From: Monocercomonoides exilis
Taxonomy: Eukaryota > Preaxostyla > Oxymonadida > Polymastigidae
Direction of reading: 5' to 3'
Length of the DNA: 64,000 nucleotides
Assembly: GCA_001643675.2 (NCBI GenBank)
Contig: LSRY02000050.1
Location: 124,001-188,000 of the forward strand
The notes below the pieces were generated by a model. The model did no database searches. It worked only from the letters and a program-made list of their open reading frames with translations, and was not told where the DNA came from. The position numbers were made by a program, and so were the translations under genes. Of this stretch, positions 34,211 through 46,384 are shown in pieces. Within the stretch, counting starts at the first letter, position 1. The number at the start of each line of letters is the position of its first letter.

Positions 34211-36250
34211 GGGTCATCTTTTTATTGGAACTTTTTTCTTTATTGGCACCAAAATTTTTTGAAATGAAAAAAAGTTAAAAACACATCAAAAAAATACAAA
34301 ACTCGAATCAATTACTCTTCTCACTTTTCTTTTTCCATTTTCACGTTCAAACGGGTCAAATTCATCACTTGTTTCATTGTCATCATTTTTAATTTTTCTG
34401 AATTTTCTTTTCACTTTTTTCTCCAAAGGCAATTCTTCTTCTTCAATTTCATTTTCTTTTTCAACATTTTCTTCAATTTCCTTTTCTTTTTCTTCAATTT
34501 CTTCAATTTTCATCTTGTGTTTTTCATTATATTCATCCCATTCATCAAGAAGTTTTTCTTTTGTTATTTCTTTTCCGAAGAAGTCGAAACAATGTGAATG
34601 AGAAGGAATGAAGTATTGAGAAGACTGAGGAAGCTTCATTAGAACCGATCCAGATCCATTGCTGAGGACTCCGCTGTTAATGAAGGCTTTTTTGATCACC
34701 GATGGGGTGAATGCTGTGTGAAGGGCTTGTGGCAACACATCTGCAACAGCTGTTCTTTTCGAAGATGAGGAGGTGGATGATGGAGAGCTGTAATTGTTTG
34801 ATAGCTCTGACTTCAATACTGCAAATACACCTCTGTCCAGCGGCTGCGATATGTGCGTTGTGTGTGGAACGAAGGTGATGACATCAATTTCCGCTTCCTT
34901 GAACTGTCTCCATATCGTTGGATCTGCGCGCGATGAGTGCGAGTCCAGGAGAAGAAGGCAACGATGAGATTCTTTTAGAATTCGCTTTCTTCTGTCAATG
35001 ATAGCTGGCAGCAGAACTGTTAAGGCGTATTTTTTGAATGCTGTTTTGTCCATCCAGCCGTTTGTGTTTGGCCAAATGTCAAGCGACGGAGTCAACAGTG
35101 TTGTCAGTTCTTTCGGAAGATTTGCACTCGGCCACAGCACGACAGACGGAAGCGAGAAACCATCAGCAGCGATTCCAGCAACGAGAGTAGCATTCGGCAT
35201 CCGTTCGTCAGTCTTTTTGAACCCAGCTTGTTCATCTGCAGGATGAACAACAACGCCACGTGTTGAAGTCGGAATTCGAAGCGAAGATTCGTCAACATTG
35301 AAGATTAATTCTTCTGGATATTTGTTTTCATCGTGTAATGATTGTAATTCTGTATACCACGGCTTTAGGATTTTCTGACAAGATGCTGCAAGTCTGTAAA
35401 TATCAACTTGCTTTGGCAGCGAGGACTTCAGTTCCGGATGTCTCTGTATGAAGGCGTAAACTGTCTTTAAAGTTACAGTCTTTTTCTTATTTTCTTCTTT
35501 TTCTCCTTCTTCTTCACTATCGTTAATTATATTTTCCATCTAAATTCCAATTAATATACAATTCAAATAACAATTGCAAACCAGATCACGCGCTTTTCGT
35601 AACGAGAGGCTTGTCCCTGATCGAGATTCTATTGTTACTTCTTCTAAGAATTGCTTTTCTTTTTCGCCGCTAATAATTGGTGGGTGACCAACTTTTGCAA
35701 TAGGCCTTCCGTTTTTTATGGCTTTAACAGCGTGCTCCAATGACTTCTTACTGATTCCGCCGTATTTAACCCCGTCGACCAGCCTGACAACATTGTCATG
35801 AACAATGTGCGCAATCCTTTCTAATCTCGAACTATATTTTCTGTAATGCAATGTAGACATTGCTTCCTTCAGCCGCTTCTGCACCGCTTCTGCTTTCTTT
35901 TTTACTAGCAATTTCATATATATATTATGGGTAATGATCGTTAATAAATTTTTTTATTTATTAATTCTCATTAAAGAATTTTTAATTAATATTTAAATTT
36001 TTGAATGAATTAGAAATTTTTACAAACCTTTGTGCAGTCCAATTTCTCACGAAAGCTCAATGGAAGGACTTGAACCCCCCCATTTCCCCCCCATGAGAAA
36101 TTGGATTTCTTTCAAAATTCAAATATTAGAATACTTGACATTTGTATATATACCAAAAATATAATTTAAAATATCATTTGTGGGTCAGATTAATTTTTAT
36201 TGAAAAAAAAAGTGCCAATAAAGAAAAAAGTGCCAATAAAAAGATGACCC
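34211..36250. mobile_element. Element H: pogo-type transposon, 2,040 bp
   Basis: Inverted termini start GGGTCATCTTTTTATTGG and match over about 39 bp, with an internally repeated TTTATTGGCA motif. TA lies at both sides (34209-34210 and 36251-36252). It contains a single minus-strand transposase. Nearly identical ends and an open transposase suggest recent insertion. Confidence 0.92.
34286..35917 (-). CDS. Pogo/jerky-type DDE transposase, 543 aa
   Basis: ATG 35917 to TGA 34286-34288, continuous if the TAG at 35540-35542 is Gln. The N-terminal 100 residues are basic, with a helix-turn-helix-like region (MSTLHYRKYSSRLERIAHIV, YGGISKKSLEHAVKAIKNGR). The DDE domain has Asp near residue 209 (IFNVDESSL), 325 (CLLLLDSHSSRAD) and 361 (HISQPLDRGVFAVLK), a DD36D spacing. 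The C-terminus is a long acidic/basic tail. Alternatively a 42-nt segment starting GTTTGC and ending TTTAG at 35581-35540 could be an intron; it is a multiple of three, so both readings keep the frame. All catalytic residues are present, so it may be active. Confidence 0.9.
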
Positions 36251-36968
36251 TATTCAAAATTAGTCAACTAATTTTTCAAAATTAATAAAATTCAGTATTT
36301 TTTATTATAAAATTTTTTGATATAATATGATCACTGGCTGATTGTCAGAAAGTGATTAAAATGTTTTGTTTTTTCATTATTCTTAAAAAGGATGAAAATT
36401 GAACCCCAATTTTTATTATTTGTGAATAAATTTGAAAAATTTTGATATTTCAGATAAAAAATCATCATCCTTGAAATCGAATAATTTTTAAATGAATTCA
36501 CCTCACATTGTTTTATTATGTGTTATTCAATCAAAATATCTAATTATTATTTTTTTAATATTCAGATGAACAACAAAAACAATCAAAGATTTTCTAGAGT
36601 GTATTAACAGATTTATTCAGTTCCGAAAAATATTTGTATTTTGTTCGAAAAACTGATGTTAATAACTTTTCTTGATTGAATTTAACATTATTTATCGATG
36701 TGAGGTGAATTCATTTGAAAATTATTCGATTTCAAGGATGATGATTTTTTATCTGAAATATCAAAATTTTTCAAATTTATTCACAAATAATAAAAATTGG
36801 GGTTCAATTTTCATCCTTTTTAAGAATAATGAAAAAACAAAACATTTTAATCACTTTCTGTCACTCAACAAGTGATCATATTATATCAAAAAATATTTTT
36901 ATAAAAAATACTGAATTTTATTAATTTTGAATAATTAGTTGACCAATTTTGAATAATAAATGGTGCAT

Positions 36969-37386
36969 TTTTTCCCCCACCCTTTTTTTTGTGGAGCTGG
37001 CTACGGCTTAATACAAGCTCGTGGCCATCGAAAAATGAGGAGAAACGTTTATTTTAATAAATTTTTCGAATGCAGGGAAAAATATTTTTTTACGAATTTT
37101 TTTATGACTTAGAGATCTCGGTATTTTTTAATTTCATTTTTTGATCATTAAATTGATGGTCTTTCCATGAATATAACATTCTGGAAGTTTTAAGCTACAT
37201 CATCATTACACATCATATCCTTTTTATTGTTTTTATAACTTTTCACATTTCACAAGTTTCTTTTTCACTTGTTTTCTCGTTTCGTCCACTTTTCGAAAAA
37301 ATGAAATTTTTGATTGAATAAAAAACAATTTTTAAGTTTAATAAATTGTAACTCATTTGATACTCAATATATTGTTGCACACTCAC

Positions 37387-37425
<39 letters not shown>

Positions 37426-37709
37426 AATAAGTGTGTTTGGTTTAAAAAATAAAAATTACCAAAATTGATGTTTTACAATTTTCTATTTAATATCATTCTA
37501 GCATAGCTTTGTTGTAAAACTGCATAATTAACATTTTAACATATATTAAGTATCACCTGTGTGATTATTTTTGAAAATATAACTTTTTTCGGGGTGTTTA
37601 TTTTTTTAAAAATATACACCAAAAATAATTCAAAGTCGAAAAAAAATAATTCATTTTCGCAAAAGAATAATTCAAAATCGGAATTAATATTTCAATTTCG
37701 AAAATGAAT
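36969..37709 (+). repeat. Left arm of long inverted repeat in element F
   Basis: Near-perfect reverse complement of 38249-38989. The arms share GTGGAGCTGGCTACGGCTTA and a long T tract at 37388-37421. Confidence 0.9.
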
Positions 37710-38248
37710 TCTTCAATTTCGAAATTCATTTAAAACCAAAAATTTTAATTTATCTCGAGAATGGATTTTAGAAATTTTCAAGTTGTTATTTTATCAATCA
37801 AATACTATAACTCAAATAACTGTTTTTTTTAATAGAAATATGAATCCAACCAATTTTTTGTATTTTTTTTTCCGTTTTCGAAAATCATCACTGAAATGAT
37901 AGTAATTTCAAAAATATTCATTCTATTGAATATCAAAATAAAAATATTTAATTTTCAATCACGTTTATTGTAAAATAAAAAAAACTAGAATTTTTTTTAC
38001 AAATAGAAAAAAAATTTTTTCTTTTGTAAAAATATTAAAATCTTCAATTTTTAATACGAAAATGAATACATTTTCTTTTCAAATAAACATCAAAATAAAA
38101 TATTTTCAATCAAAATGAATGAAAATTATTTAAAGAAAATACATAATTTTTCAAATATTCATTAACAAAGTGAACTGATGAAATACAAATAAATAGAATT
38201 AAAAACCCAAAACACAAGTTATTCATTCCACAAATCAAAAAAAAATAT

Positions 38249-38530
38249 TCATTTTCGAAATTGAAATATTAATTCCGATTTTGAATTATTCTTTTGCGAA
38301 AATGAATTATTTTTTTTCGACTTTGAATTATTTTTGGTGTATATTTTTAAAAAAATAAACACCCCGAAAAAAGTTATATTTTCAAAAATAATCACACAGG
38401 TGATACTTAATATATGTTAAAATGTTAATTATGCAGTTTTACAACAAAGCTATGCTAGAATGATATTAAATAGAAAATTGTAAAACATCAATTTTGGTAA
38501 TTTTTATTTTTTAAACCAAACACACTTATT

Positions 38531-38570
<40 letters not shown>

Positions 38571-38989
38571 GTGAGTGTGCAACAATATATTGAGTATCAA
38601 ATGAGTTACAATTTATTAAACTTAAAAATTGTTTTTTATTCAATCAAAAATTTCATTTTTTCGAAAAGTGGACGAAACGAGAAAACAAGTGAAAAAGAAA
38701 CTTGTGAAATGTGAAAAGTTATAAAAACAATAAAAAGGATATGATGTGTAATGATGATGTAGCTTAAAACTTCCAGAATGTTATATTCATGGAAAGACCA
38801 TCAATTTAATGATCAAAAAATGAAATTAAAAAATACCGAGATCTCTAAGTCATAAAAAAATTCGTAAAAAAATATTTTTCCCTGCATTCGAAAAATTTAT
38901 TAAAATAAACGTTTCTCCTCATTTTTCGATGGCCACGAGCTTGTATTAAGCCGTAGCCAGCTCCACAAAAAAAAGGGTGGGGAAAAAAA
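38249..38989 (-). repeat. Right arm of long inverted repeat in element F
   Basis: Near-perfect reverse complement of 36969-37709; a spacer of about 539 bp separates the arms. Confidence 0.9.
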
Positions 38990-39312
38990 CAGGTCAGAGT
39001 TAAAGTGTAACCCTATATTTCCTTCATTCGTCAAACCCTTTTTTCAATTAACTTGAACGCTCAGCTGTTTCATGAAGAAATAAAAATTTATTTGCTCGTT
39101 CATCAAATCTAAATGTTTCTCTTTCAGTCTAATGATTATTTTTTCGTTTTTCCGCTCATTTCTTGCTTTTCCAAATTATGCATAATTTCTGTGAACAAAG
39201 TTGAAAGCGAAATGAAGTCTAGACAATTCAGACTTACACTCAAACTCAGTTGGGACATTCCAAACAAAGAGATATTTTTCACAATACCATTGGCGTTTCC
39301 CCAGCACCCTGG

Positions 39313-39420
39313 CTCCAAATCCTCTCCCTTTCATTGAAGCATTCTCTTGTTTTTCTTTTTTTTTTTTGAATAATGGAAATAAAAACAAGAGAATACTTCA
39401 ATGAAAGGGAGAGGATTTGG
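39313..39420. repeat. Short inverted repeat, hairpin
   Basis: Arms of about 45 bp, starting CCAAATCCTCTCCCTTTCAT and ending with the complement, differ at one or two positions. They are separated by an AT-rich loop of about 20 bp. Confidence 0.85.
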
Positions 39421-39620
39421 CACTAGGTGGCGGGTTAATAACCAATTGTATTATAATTGTAATTTCAAAAATATGTCAATTTTATTGTTGTTATTTCTTC
39501 GCTTCATTTTGATGAATCTGGATAATAAATCACTTTTAAAACAAACTTATGAGAATTAATTTTTGTACAGTTAATTGAAATGAAAAAATAAAAAAATGAT
39601 AAAAATTACAATGAATTTCT

Positions 39621-41154
39621 TCAAATGTTAACAGAAAAATCAGAAATATTCAATGATAAAAAATAATTATAATTTCCTTTCAAAAACTCTAAAGTTTCAT
39701 GAAAGCTGGTGATGACATCTTCGTACCCTTCTTCTTCCATCACTTCAAAAAACTTCCTTTTCGTTGCCTTTCTTTCCTCTTCTTCCTTTTCGTCTTCATT
39801 CTTTTTTTCCAATCGATTTGAAACGCTCATAAAGAATTGTAAGCATTCATTTACATTACGATCGTTCAATGTTTGTTGCTGCATCTCCTCCAAAACAGCA
39901 TAAACTGCTTCTCCATTTAATAAATCTTCGACTTTCACAACTCTCCTTTCTGCTGCAATTTTCAAGGAATAAAGGCATTGATTGCTAATTACACCATTAT
40001 TCTCTTTTGCTGCCCGATATATCTGTACAATTCTGTTGAAAATACCAATATATTCTTCATGATGCAATGAACAGTGGTTTAAATAAGCATCGAACATTTG
40101 AAGCCATCTCATCAAAATAACCTCTTCTTTCGTTTCTTTTCCTCGTTTCACTTCTTTTCTCTTCCAATCCACATATTTCATCAGCTCTTTCAGTTCTATT
40201 TCTGCTTCTCTCACAAAATGCAGATCATTCACAATCACCTCTTCCACATTCTCAGCACTCCAAAGAGTGTAAATCAGAATTATCCAAGCAGACTGATACG
40301 CAAGTTGAGTCAGATTGAGATGCTCCTGATGGTGTTGAATGATCTTTTTGATTTCCTTTAAGTACAGTTTTTGTTGATTTTTCTTAAAAAAAATAAAAAA
40401 GAAAAATATCAATAATTGAAGCAAAAACAACTCAACAAATTAATCAATTAACAAATCATACTCTCCACTTCGTAATGTTACTCAGTGTCAACAAAGCCAT
40501 TTCCACCTCTTTTTGAACTTCTTCGCTTTCCTCTTTTACCGATGCAGCTTTCAGAAGGAAGGGCAAGCAAATTGAAAGCGTTTTAGAATTAATTTTATCA
40601 TACAGCAAAACATAAAATTCACAAAGATCAACAAGAAGCTTTTCGTTCTTTCCTTCTTCTTTCTTCTCTTCTTCAAAAATCATCTGTTTGAATCTTCTGC
40701 TCAGTGAAGATTCATCAAAGTGTAGGTCGAACAAACTTTTCAACTTTCTGCAATATCCAACATGTTTCAGCAGCAAAATTGCATTCTCCATTGACATTTT
40801 CTTTTCTTCAATCATTTTTTCTATTTTGTCGAATGTTTCATCGTTGATAATGGATTCGAGTTCACTAAAAGCCATTCCATCAACTATTTCATTCATTTCT
40901 TCAATTTTTTGCTTCTGCTCTGCTTCAGTGAAATGTTCCATCTGTGAAAGTTTCTCTAAAAAAGGTGAAAAATCAAAAGAGAAAAAAGAAGCATTTTTTT
41001 TTAAACCAACTATTTCTTTTAACACTTTGCAAACTGAGAAATATTTGCTTTTTTGAAGGTGACTGTGAAATCGCAAAATGAATTCAAAACAGTTTATAAA
41101 TTCGTTTTCGAAATATTCGTTGAATATTCGAATTAAAAGAATTAAAAGCACCAA
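39621..41154 (-). CDS. Helical-family protein, paralogue
   Basis: Exon 3 is 40382-39621 (QQKLYLKEIKKIIQHHQEH to FSVNI, TGA). Exon 2 is 40955-40462 (KLSQMEHFTEAEQKQKIEE, KKMSMENAILLLKHVGYCRK, KEVEMALLTLSN). The intron 40461-40383 (79 nt, GTATGA ... TTTAAG, phase 0) sits at the same place as in the other copies. A phase-1 intron 41006-40956 (51 nt, GTTTAA ... TTTTTTAG) joins an upstream exon containing KSKYFSVCKVLKEIV, similar to FFSVCNTF in the 25736-27224 copy. No ATG was found in that exon, so the true start is unresolved. Function unknown. Confidence 0.7.
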
Positions 41155-41272
41155 ATCAAAATTTTATAAACAACACAGGATTCGAAACCTCTTTTGCCAT
41201 CAAAGATTTTTGCATCAAAACAAGCAAATCTTTGTATTAAAAAATCTATTTTTCGCGCAAATAAGTAAGGGT

Positions 41273-41641
41273 TCACAACATATAATTTATAAAGTTATTT
41301 TTTTTAAATTGGTGATTTGCTACAGTCAGAGCATGTTTGAGCTGCTTGTGCATACAACTACAGATGCAACCATGCGAGTTATATCCCCACAGAAGAATAG
41401 GAATTTTGCTTACAGATGGAGAAGCGAGTGGCTGTTTGCATCGATTGCTTGCGAAAAGTGAATAAGTGGAAGAAATTGCATGAAATTTGAACTTGGTTAA
41501 AAATCGCAAAATATATGAGGCAACATCATCTGCGATATTTTGAATGAAAAATAACTCAAGCAAGATGCAAAAAAAGCGATAAGAATGTTTCTGAAGGATT
41601 GAATTGAACCACTTGTTCATTTCGAGGGAAATGCAGTACAC
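41273..41641 (-). CDS. Hypothetical ORF, 122 aa
   Basis: Ends at TGA 41273-41275. Contains LELFFIQNIADDVASYILRF and a Cys-containing segment. Residue order is plausible but there is no family match, and it could be a remnant. Confidence 0.25.
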   Translation of the reverse strand: MYCISLEMNKWFNSILQKHSYRFFCILLELFFIQNIADDVASYILRFLTKFKFHAISSTYSLFASNRCKQPLASPSVSKIPILLWGYNSHGCICSCMHKQLKHALTVANHQFKKNNFINYML

Positions 41642-42750
41642 TTGACATATCTATTGGGTAGGACTTGTTTTGTGTGGTTCTTTGGGGGGAAGGTTGGTTT
41701 TGTGGAAAAGGAAATAGAATTGGGGGATTGGACAATGGAGGAAACGAGTTGAACGATGCACTCAGCAGGCCTCAACAACAATCGCATTTGCATTTCGCAC
41801 TAATCCTGCAGGAAATCTATCAACAAAGACATGGCGTTGAATAAGTCATTGAAAAGGAGTTCATTACTTTATCATTTGGAGAATATTAATTTTCACTTGC
41901 ATCATTATCGGTTTCATAAAGGATTTTTTGCTTTCGAGGATGTTCTAGATCAGCCATTTGTTGTCCAGTAGTCTGTTTTTTTTATGTGGCAAGAGGCAAT
42001 TTTGGAGAACAAGAAAGCCAGCTGGGCTGATAATTACCAATCAATTGGAAATGGGAAAAACATTGAAAGAAAAAAAGATGGTTTGATTATTTTTATTTCA
42101 TTCATGTTTCTTTAAAGTTACTCTTTGAATGAATAGAGATTGGCCACGAACAGGAATGACAGGAAAGAAATCTTTTTTTATTTAGCAAAAGAACCAGAAG
42201 TTTTGAGATTATTCTTGTTTGGATTGCATTCAACAATAACATTCGTTACTTCCACCATCTGCCTTGCATGCATAGCATAACAATGCTTGATATGAGCTTG
42301 AAAGCGAAAAGCAGTTTGTTTGGCTCGTTTGTTGAGAGTGCTTGGCAGAAGCGACTTATTTGTCGGAGCAGATGGGCTGGCTGAGCATTCACATTCAAAA
42401 AAGCAACAAAATTTTCATGTTATTTATATTTCTTCATTTCAGAAAACTGCTTGATAGAAACATGCAACTGGAAGATTTTATGGCAAGACTCACACTTTTG
42501 ATGCAATTGGCAGAAATGGATGTATAAAATGTGAAAAGGATTTTCGAAACTTTGAATTGGGATCAAAAATTGGAGGATTTCCAAAAGGAGAAGAGAAAAA
42601 GGAGATAAGATGGAGCAATGGACTGGAAAATAAGGAAAAATGATTGTGGAAAAGAAAAGTTGCACTGAGGGGAAATGGAGGAAAGAATAACAAAAAGAGG
42701 AGAAAGAGCGAGAACCTAACAATTCTGAAGAAAGAGAATCATACCATTGG

Positions 42751-42781
<31 letters not shown>

Positions 42782-42867
42782 GAAAAAAATTAATAGTTCA
42801 AGAATGAGTTGAAAAATATCTGAATAAAATAAAATTAGTTAATAAAAATAATTTTCACAGTTGAAAA
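41642..42867. other. No supported gene
   Basis: Frames of coding-like composition are short, for example plus-strand RNMQLEDFMARLTLLMQLAE near 42470, and are interrupted by TGA. A small AAAG microsatellite lies near 42748-42780. Confidence 0.35.
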
Positions 42868-43253
42868 ATGAGTTTTCAAGACTTATTAGATGAATTAAAA
42901 AATATAGAAAAATATCAAAATTATTGGGTTATTTTGAAATTATCCAATAATTTTGAAATTGTCCATGGAACTTTTGAAAAATTTAGGGAAATTTTGCAAT
43001 TAGTTAGGAAGCTAATTTTATTCTGTGAAAATATATATTTTGCAAAAAACATAAAGTAATTCAAAGCAAATATTCATGTTATTCTCTTGTGTTTTTAGTG
43101 TTAATATCTAATAATATAACTTATTTGCTGTTTTTTTAGGAAATTAAAAAATAATTTTTTTAAATAAGCTTTTAAATCCAATTATGTTCTTTTCTAAGAC
43201 TTTTTTTTTGTTCGAGTTTTTCAAATGAAAAATACTTCTCATTAAGCTTGAAG
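42868..43253 (+). CDS. Hypothetical ORF, about 128 aa
   Basis: ATG 42868 (SFQDLLDELKNIEKYQNYWV) to a TGA near 43251-43253 with many TARs as Gln. The first 60 residues look like a helical protein. The remainder is AT-driven and may be untranslated. Confidence 0.25.
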
Positions 43254-43320
43254 ATTAAAAATGTTCATTATTAAACAGAATGAATGGATGCAACAAAAAG
43301 CCAATCATTTTTTTTGTTTG

Positions 43321-44340
43321 AATGGGTTGACTGTTCATCACCACAAGGAGGCGTCCCTCATGTGCAAGATTATTCAAATGCTATTCTGTCAGTTGAGAAT
43401 TCTTCATTCACAAGCAGCAATGCTTCTTCCACAAAAGGTGGGTGAATATTTGTCTTCAAAATTGCTAAACACACTGTGCTTCATTCAACATTCACCCAAA
43501 GTTCGGTTGCAGCAACAACACACTTTAGTGATGCAGGAATCATGGCAGAAGATATTCACACTTAACCAGTTGTTGATGATTGCTCCTTTCAAAATTACTC
43601 TTCTGGAGACAATAGAGGAGGAATTTGTTTTAATCAAGAAGTTGTTCAAAAACAAAAGCAATGCGTTGTGAGTTCCTTTTTTTGAAAACAACAGGCGTAA
43701 TAGTTCATCTGATGGCACGGGTGGTGCAATTGAGCATTGGCTTTCAATGAACAAAGTCTTTATGATTAACTGCCTATTTTGTTACTGCTTTTCGATGACA
43801 GCATGAGTTGCTTTTGGCTCACAAATAGATGTTGTTTATTGAGGAATTTTTATTTTTCTGTTGTTTTTTCCACAAAAGTTCATGTGTGAAATGCAGACAT
43901 GACATTCTTCTTCAAAACTTTTCATCAAACAACATTCACATAAGATGTTATACAAACAGACAAACACCAAACAGAGTTAGCTCAAAATACAACTCTGTTG
44001 TTGATAAAAGTGAATAGCTTGATAATGTTGGTGGACGAACCACATTTGATTTTTTCAACTGCAGCACAATCAAATTCCAAAGGCATTTTTTCATGTGGAA
44101 TCAATGAAAGCTATCCGTATAACACTATCAGCCATTGTTTAACTCAACTTTTTCCACGTTATACAAATGAAGTTCAGATATATACAGGAACAATAACAAA
44201 AATAAGAAGTGAAGACTTCGATACCAACGCTATTGTGATATGTGGACAAAGTGGTGTGAGCGCAACTGCCCAAACAGAATTTGAAGCAGCCAATGTTTTT
44301 CTCATTACAGTTTCAACAGGAACTTGCTCTTGTGCATAAC
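43321..44340 (+). pseudogene. Decayed beta-helix surface protein
   Basis: Fragments typical of the surface family appear in shifting frames. SSFTSSNASSTKGG precedes an in-frame TGA. VVDDCSFQNYSSGDNRGG is read with a TAA as Gln just upstream. FENNRRNSSSDGTGGAI follows in the next frame after a T-run shift. The CG...TI-type motif appears as FSCGINESYPYNTISHCL near 44095-44145, followed by EVQIYTGTITK, the pattern that starts a beta-helix block. Frame shifts and TGA codons show it is no longer intact. Confidence 0.6.
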
Positions 44341-45362
44341 TCAGAAGAAGTGAGTGTAAGTTCCATTCTTCTCAAATACACTTGAGTGATAAATAATGTT
44401 GGAACAACAGGCTGCACAACTCTTTTCTCACTAAGTCTCCTGTTTTCACGAACCCTCCATGAGAGTTCTATTAGCTACAGCTCCATTATCATCTGCTCAT
44501 GTTCTCCAGTAAAAGGTCAACAATGTGTGAGTATCACTGATTGAATTTCCTCGGATAACTGTCATTTTTATAATTTCACATCATCTGGGTCTGTTTTCTC
44601 CAGCTATTGTCTTTTCTTCGCTTTCAGTTCCATGACTGATGATACCATCTCTTCTCCTGATCTCTTTTGGGGAAAATTGAATGTTTTTATTAAATTCCAT
44701 TCAATCTGACAGAAAAACAATTCTCAAACTATTTTCGTCGTCATCATCAACCTTTTTTTCTTCTTATTCCTCATTTTTTTTATTCTTTTTCTTCATCGTT
44801 TCCTGCCTTTTTTGTTTCGAATGTTTTTTAAGAAAATTATGCTTTCTCAAGATTTGAGATATATATATTTCATTCGAACATTTCTTTGAATGAAAATGAC
44901 TGCGATAAGAAACAGGAGATTAAAGAGAAAGAATAAGGAAAAGAAGAATGCAACGATGAAGATGACAACACTGATGAAAATGTTTGATGAGAAGTTAAAT
45001 GATCAATCCCATCAAATCATGGATCAAAGAACTGCAACATGCTGTTGATCACCAATTCCATGTTCTTTAGGAGATCTAAACGATGTTCTGAAGAAGCAGA
45101 TACTGATGAATCTTGGCAAGATATAATTCCTTCTCCATCTTCAATATCATCGTCTCGTGAAACTTTACACTCACTACCCGTCCCACAGCAGCGTCCCAAA
45201 GCATATCGACACGTATTCCTCATTTCTCTTCAGCTGCAACCCCACCAATGCCACTAGCAGCCGCACCATTTGAAACAGCGCCCTCTGCCCTTCTTTCTTC
45301 ACCACAGCTAACTGCACAGCATCCACTCACCACCTCAGCCCAACCAACGCTCTCATCCATTT
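44341..45362. other. Decayed coding DNA, unresolved
   Basis: Short fragments. A Pro/Ser/Thr-rich plus frame around 45180-45370 (LTTRPTAASQSISTRIPHF) looks like a disordered linker. No complete gene can be assigned. Confidence 0.35.
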
Positions 45363-45860
45363 TCACGCAGATGCTATAGAAAGCATACTCACCGTGCGTT
45401 GCAGTTCCTGTTCACATTCTTCGTAATCACTCTGTATTCTTTCAACGTTAGAGGAACTCTCCAGTGAGTTGCATTGCATATATCCGGAAGTCGAAGATGC
45501 AATAAGAAGAAGTCGTTGAACTGGCACGTCTCCAGCACCGAAGCAAACGGTGGCAGACAGCACGGCGATAGATAAAATGAATCCAAAAAGATACAAGGCA
45601 ACAGACACCTGTGGAGTCTGCAAATTACAAATACACAGAAGAGATTCCATTTGATCAGACGTGATATTTCTACAACGTGCCCTTGATGACAAAGACAAAG
45701 AAGTCGATATGTGTCATTCTTTTTGAAAAGTTCCTCAACTTTAATTTTGTCCCACAAAAGATCATATATGATGAAAAAATGTTGATCATTCCGTTCCCAT
45801 TATTGTTAAAATGGTTATAAATATTGTTATTTTCTGAGCTTATTATTGAAAAGCATTTCA
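45363..45860 (-). pseudogene. Unidentified protein fragment with hydrophobic span
   Basis: The upstream frame reads WDKIKVEELFKKNDTYRLLC then LCHQGHVVEISRLIKW, preceded by Gln-rich sequence if TARs are Gln. A second frame reads QVSVALYLFGFILSIAVLSA, a likely transmembrane span, and ends IASA at TGA 45363-45365. The two good segments lie in different frames, so an intron or a frameshift separates them. Confidence 0.35.
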
Positions 45861-46384
45861 AAAATCTGATGATAACATACAGAACGTTAATAGTATAACA
45901 AAAAACGCTTTTGTTTGCTGCTTCATTCGAGCTATTTGAATCAAATGAATTGCATGTTCTTATTTCTGCTTTTTCATTTCATCTGTTTGAATATTCATTT
46001 TTATTTCATTGATTATAACTAAGTTTTTTTAATTATCTTTTGATTCCAGACAAATAAAATTGACTTTCTTGTTTTGGAGTATTTTTAAATAATAATTGGG
46101 TGATAATTTTAGAAATCATAACTTTTTTCGGTGTGTCAGTTTTCAAAGATTGTCGGTTTTATAAAAGAAAATTTCAATTCAAAAGTGAAAAAACATGAAA
46201 ATTGTTTTTAAAAGCAAATACTTAAACCGAATTGTGGATAAAAATGTCTTTAATAAGCATTTTCACTTTTCAATGTTCATTTTATAATATTCAAGTGAAA
46301 TTTTTGAACTGAAAATTTTCAAACAGGAAAGATTTATCAAAACAATACCCGTTGCATTAGAATAATAGACTTAAAGGAGTTGAC

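Larger units (their letters stand above)
34177..36965. mobile_element. Element G: palindromic element inserted in F
   Basis: The sequence starts CACCATTTATTATTCAAA and ends with its reverse complement. Inner arms at 36253-36507 and 36702-36957 pair over about 255 bp with few mismatches. Flanks are TA (34175-34176) and CA (36966-36967), a possible mutated TA duplication. Without the pogo insertion it is about 750 bp and non-coding. Confidence 0.65.
34153..39013. mobile_element. Element F: TA-flanked fold-back transposon, host of a nest
   Basis: Termini match over 21 of 23 bp as inverted repeats (shared core CACTTTAACTCTGACCT). They are flanked by TA at 34151-34152 and 39014-39015, as in Tc1/mariner-type insertions. 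Inside the right part two arms of about 741 bp (36969-37709 and 38249-38989) form a near-perfect inverted repeat. Each arm carries a mirrored T/A tract of about 34 bp. No ORF of its own is seen. Two further elements lie inside its left end, so the original element was about 2.1 kb. Confidence 0.8.

Noticed and set aside
37388-37421. Poly-T tract as a transcription terminator
   Set aside because: It is mirrored by the poly-A in the opposite arm of element F, so it is part of the inverted repeat.
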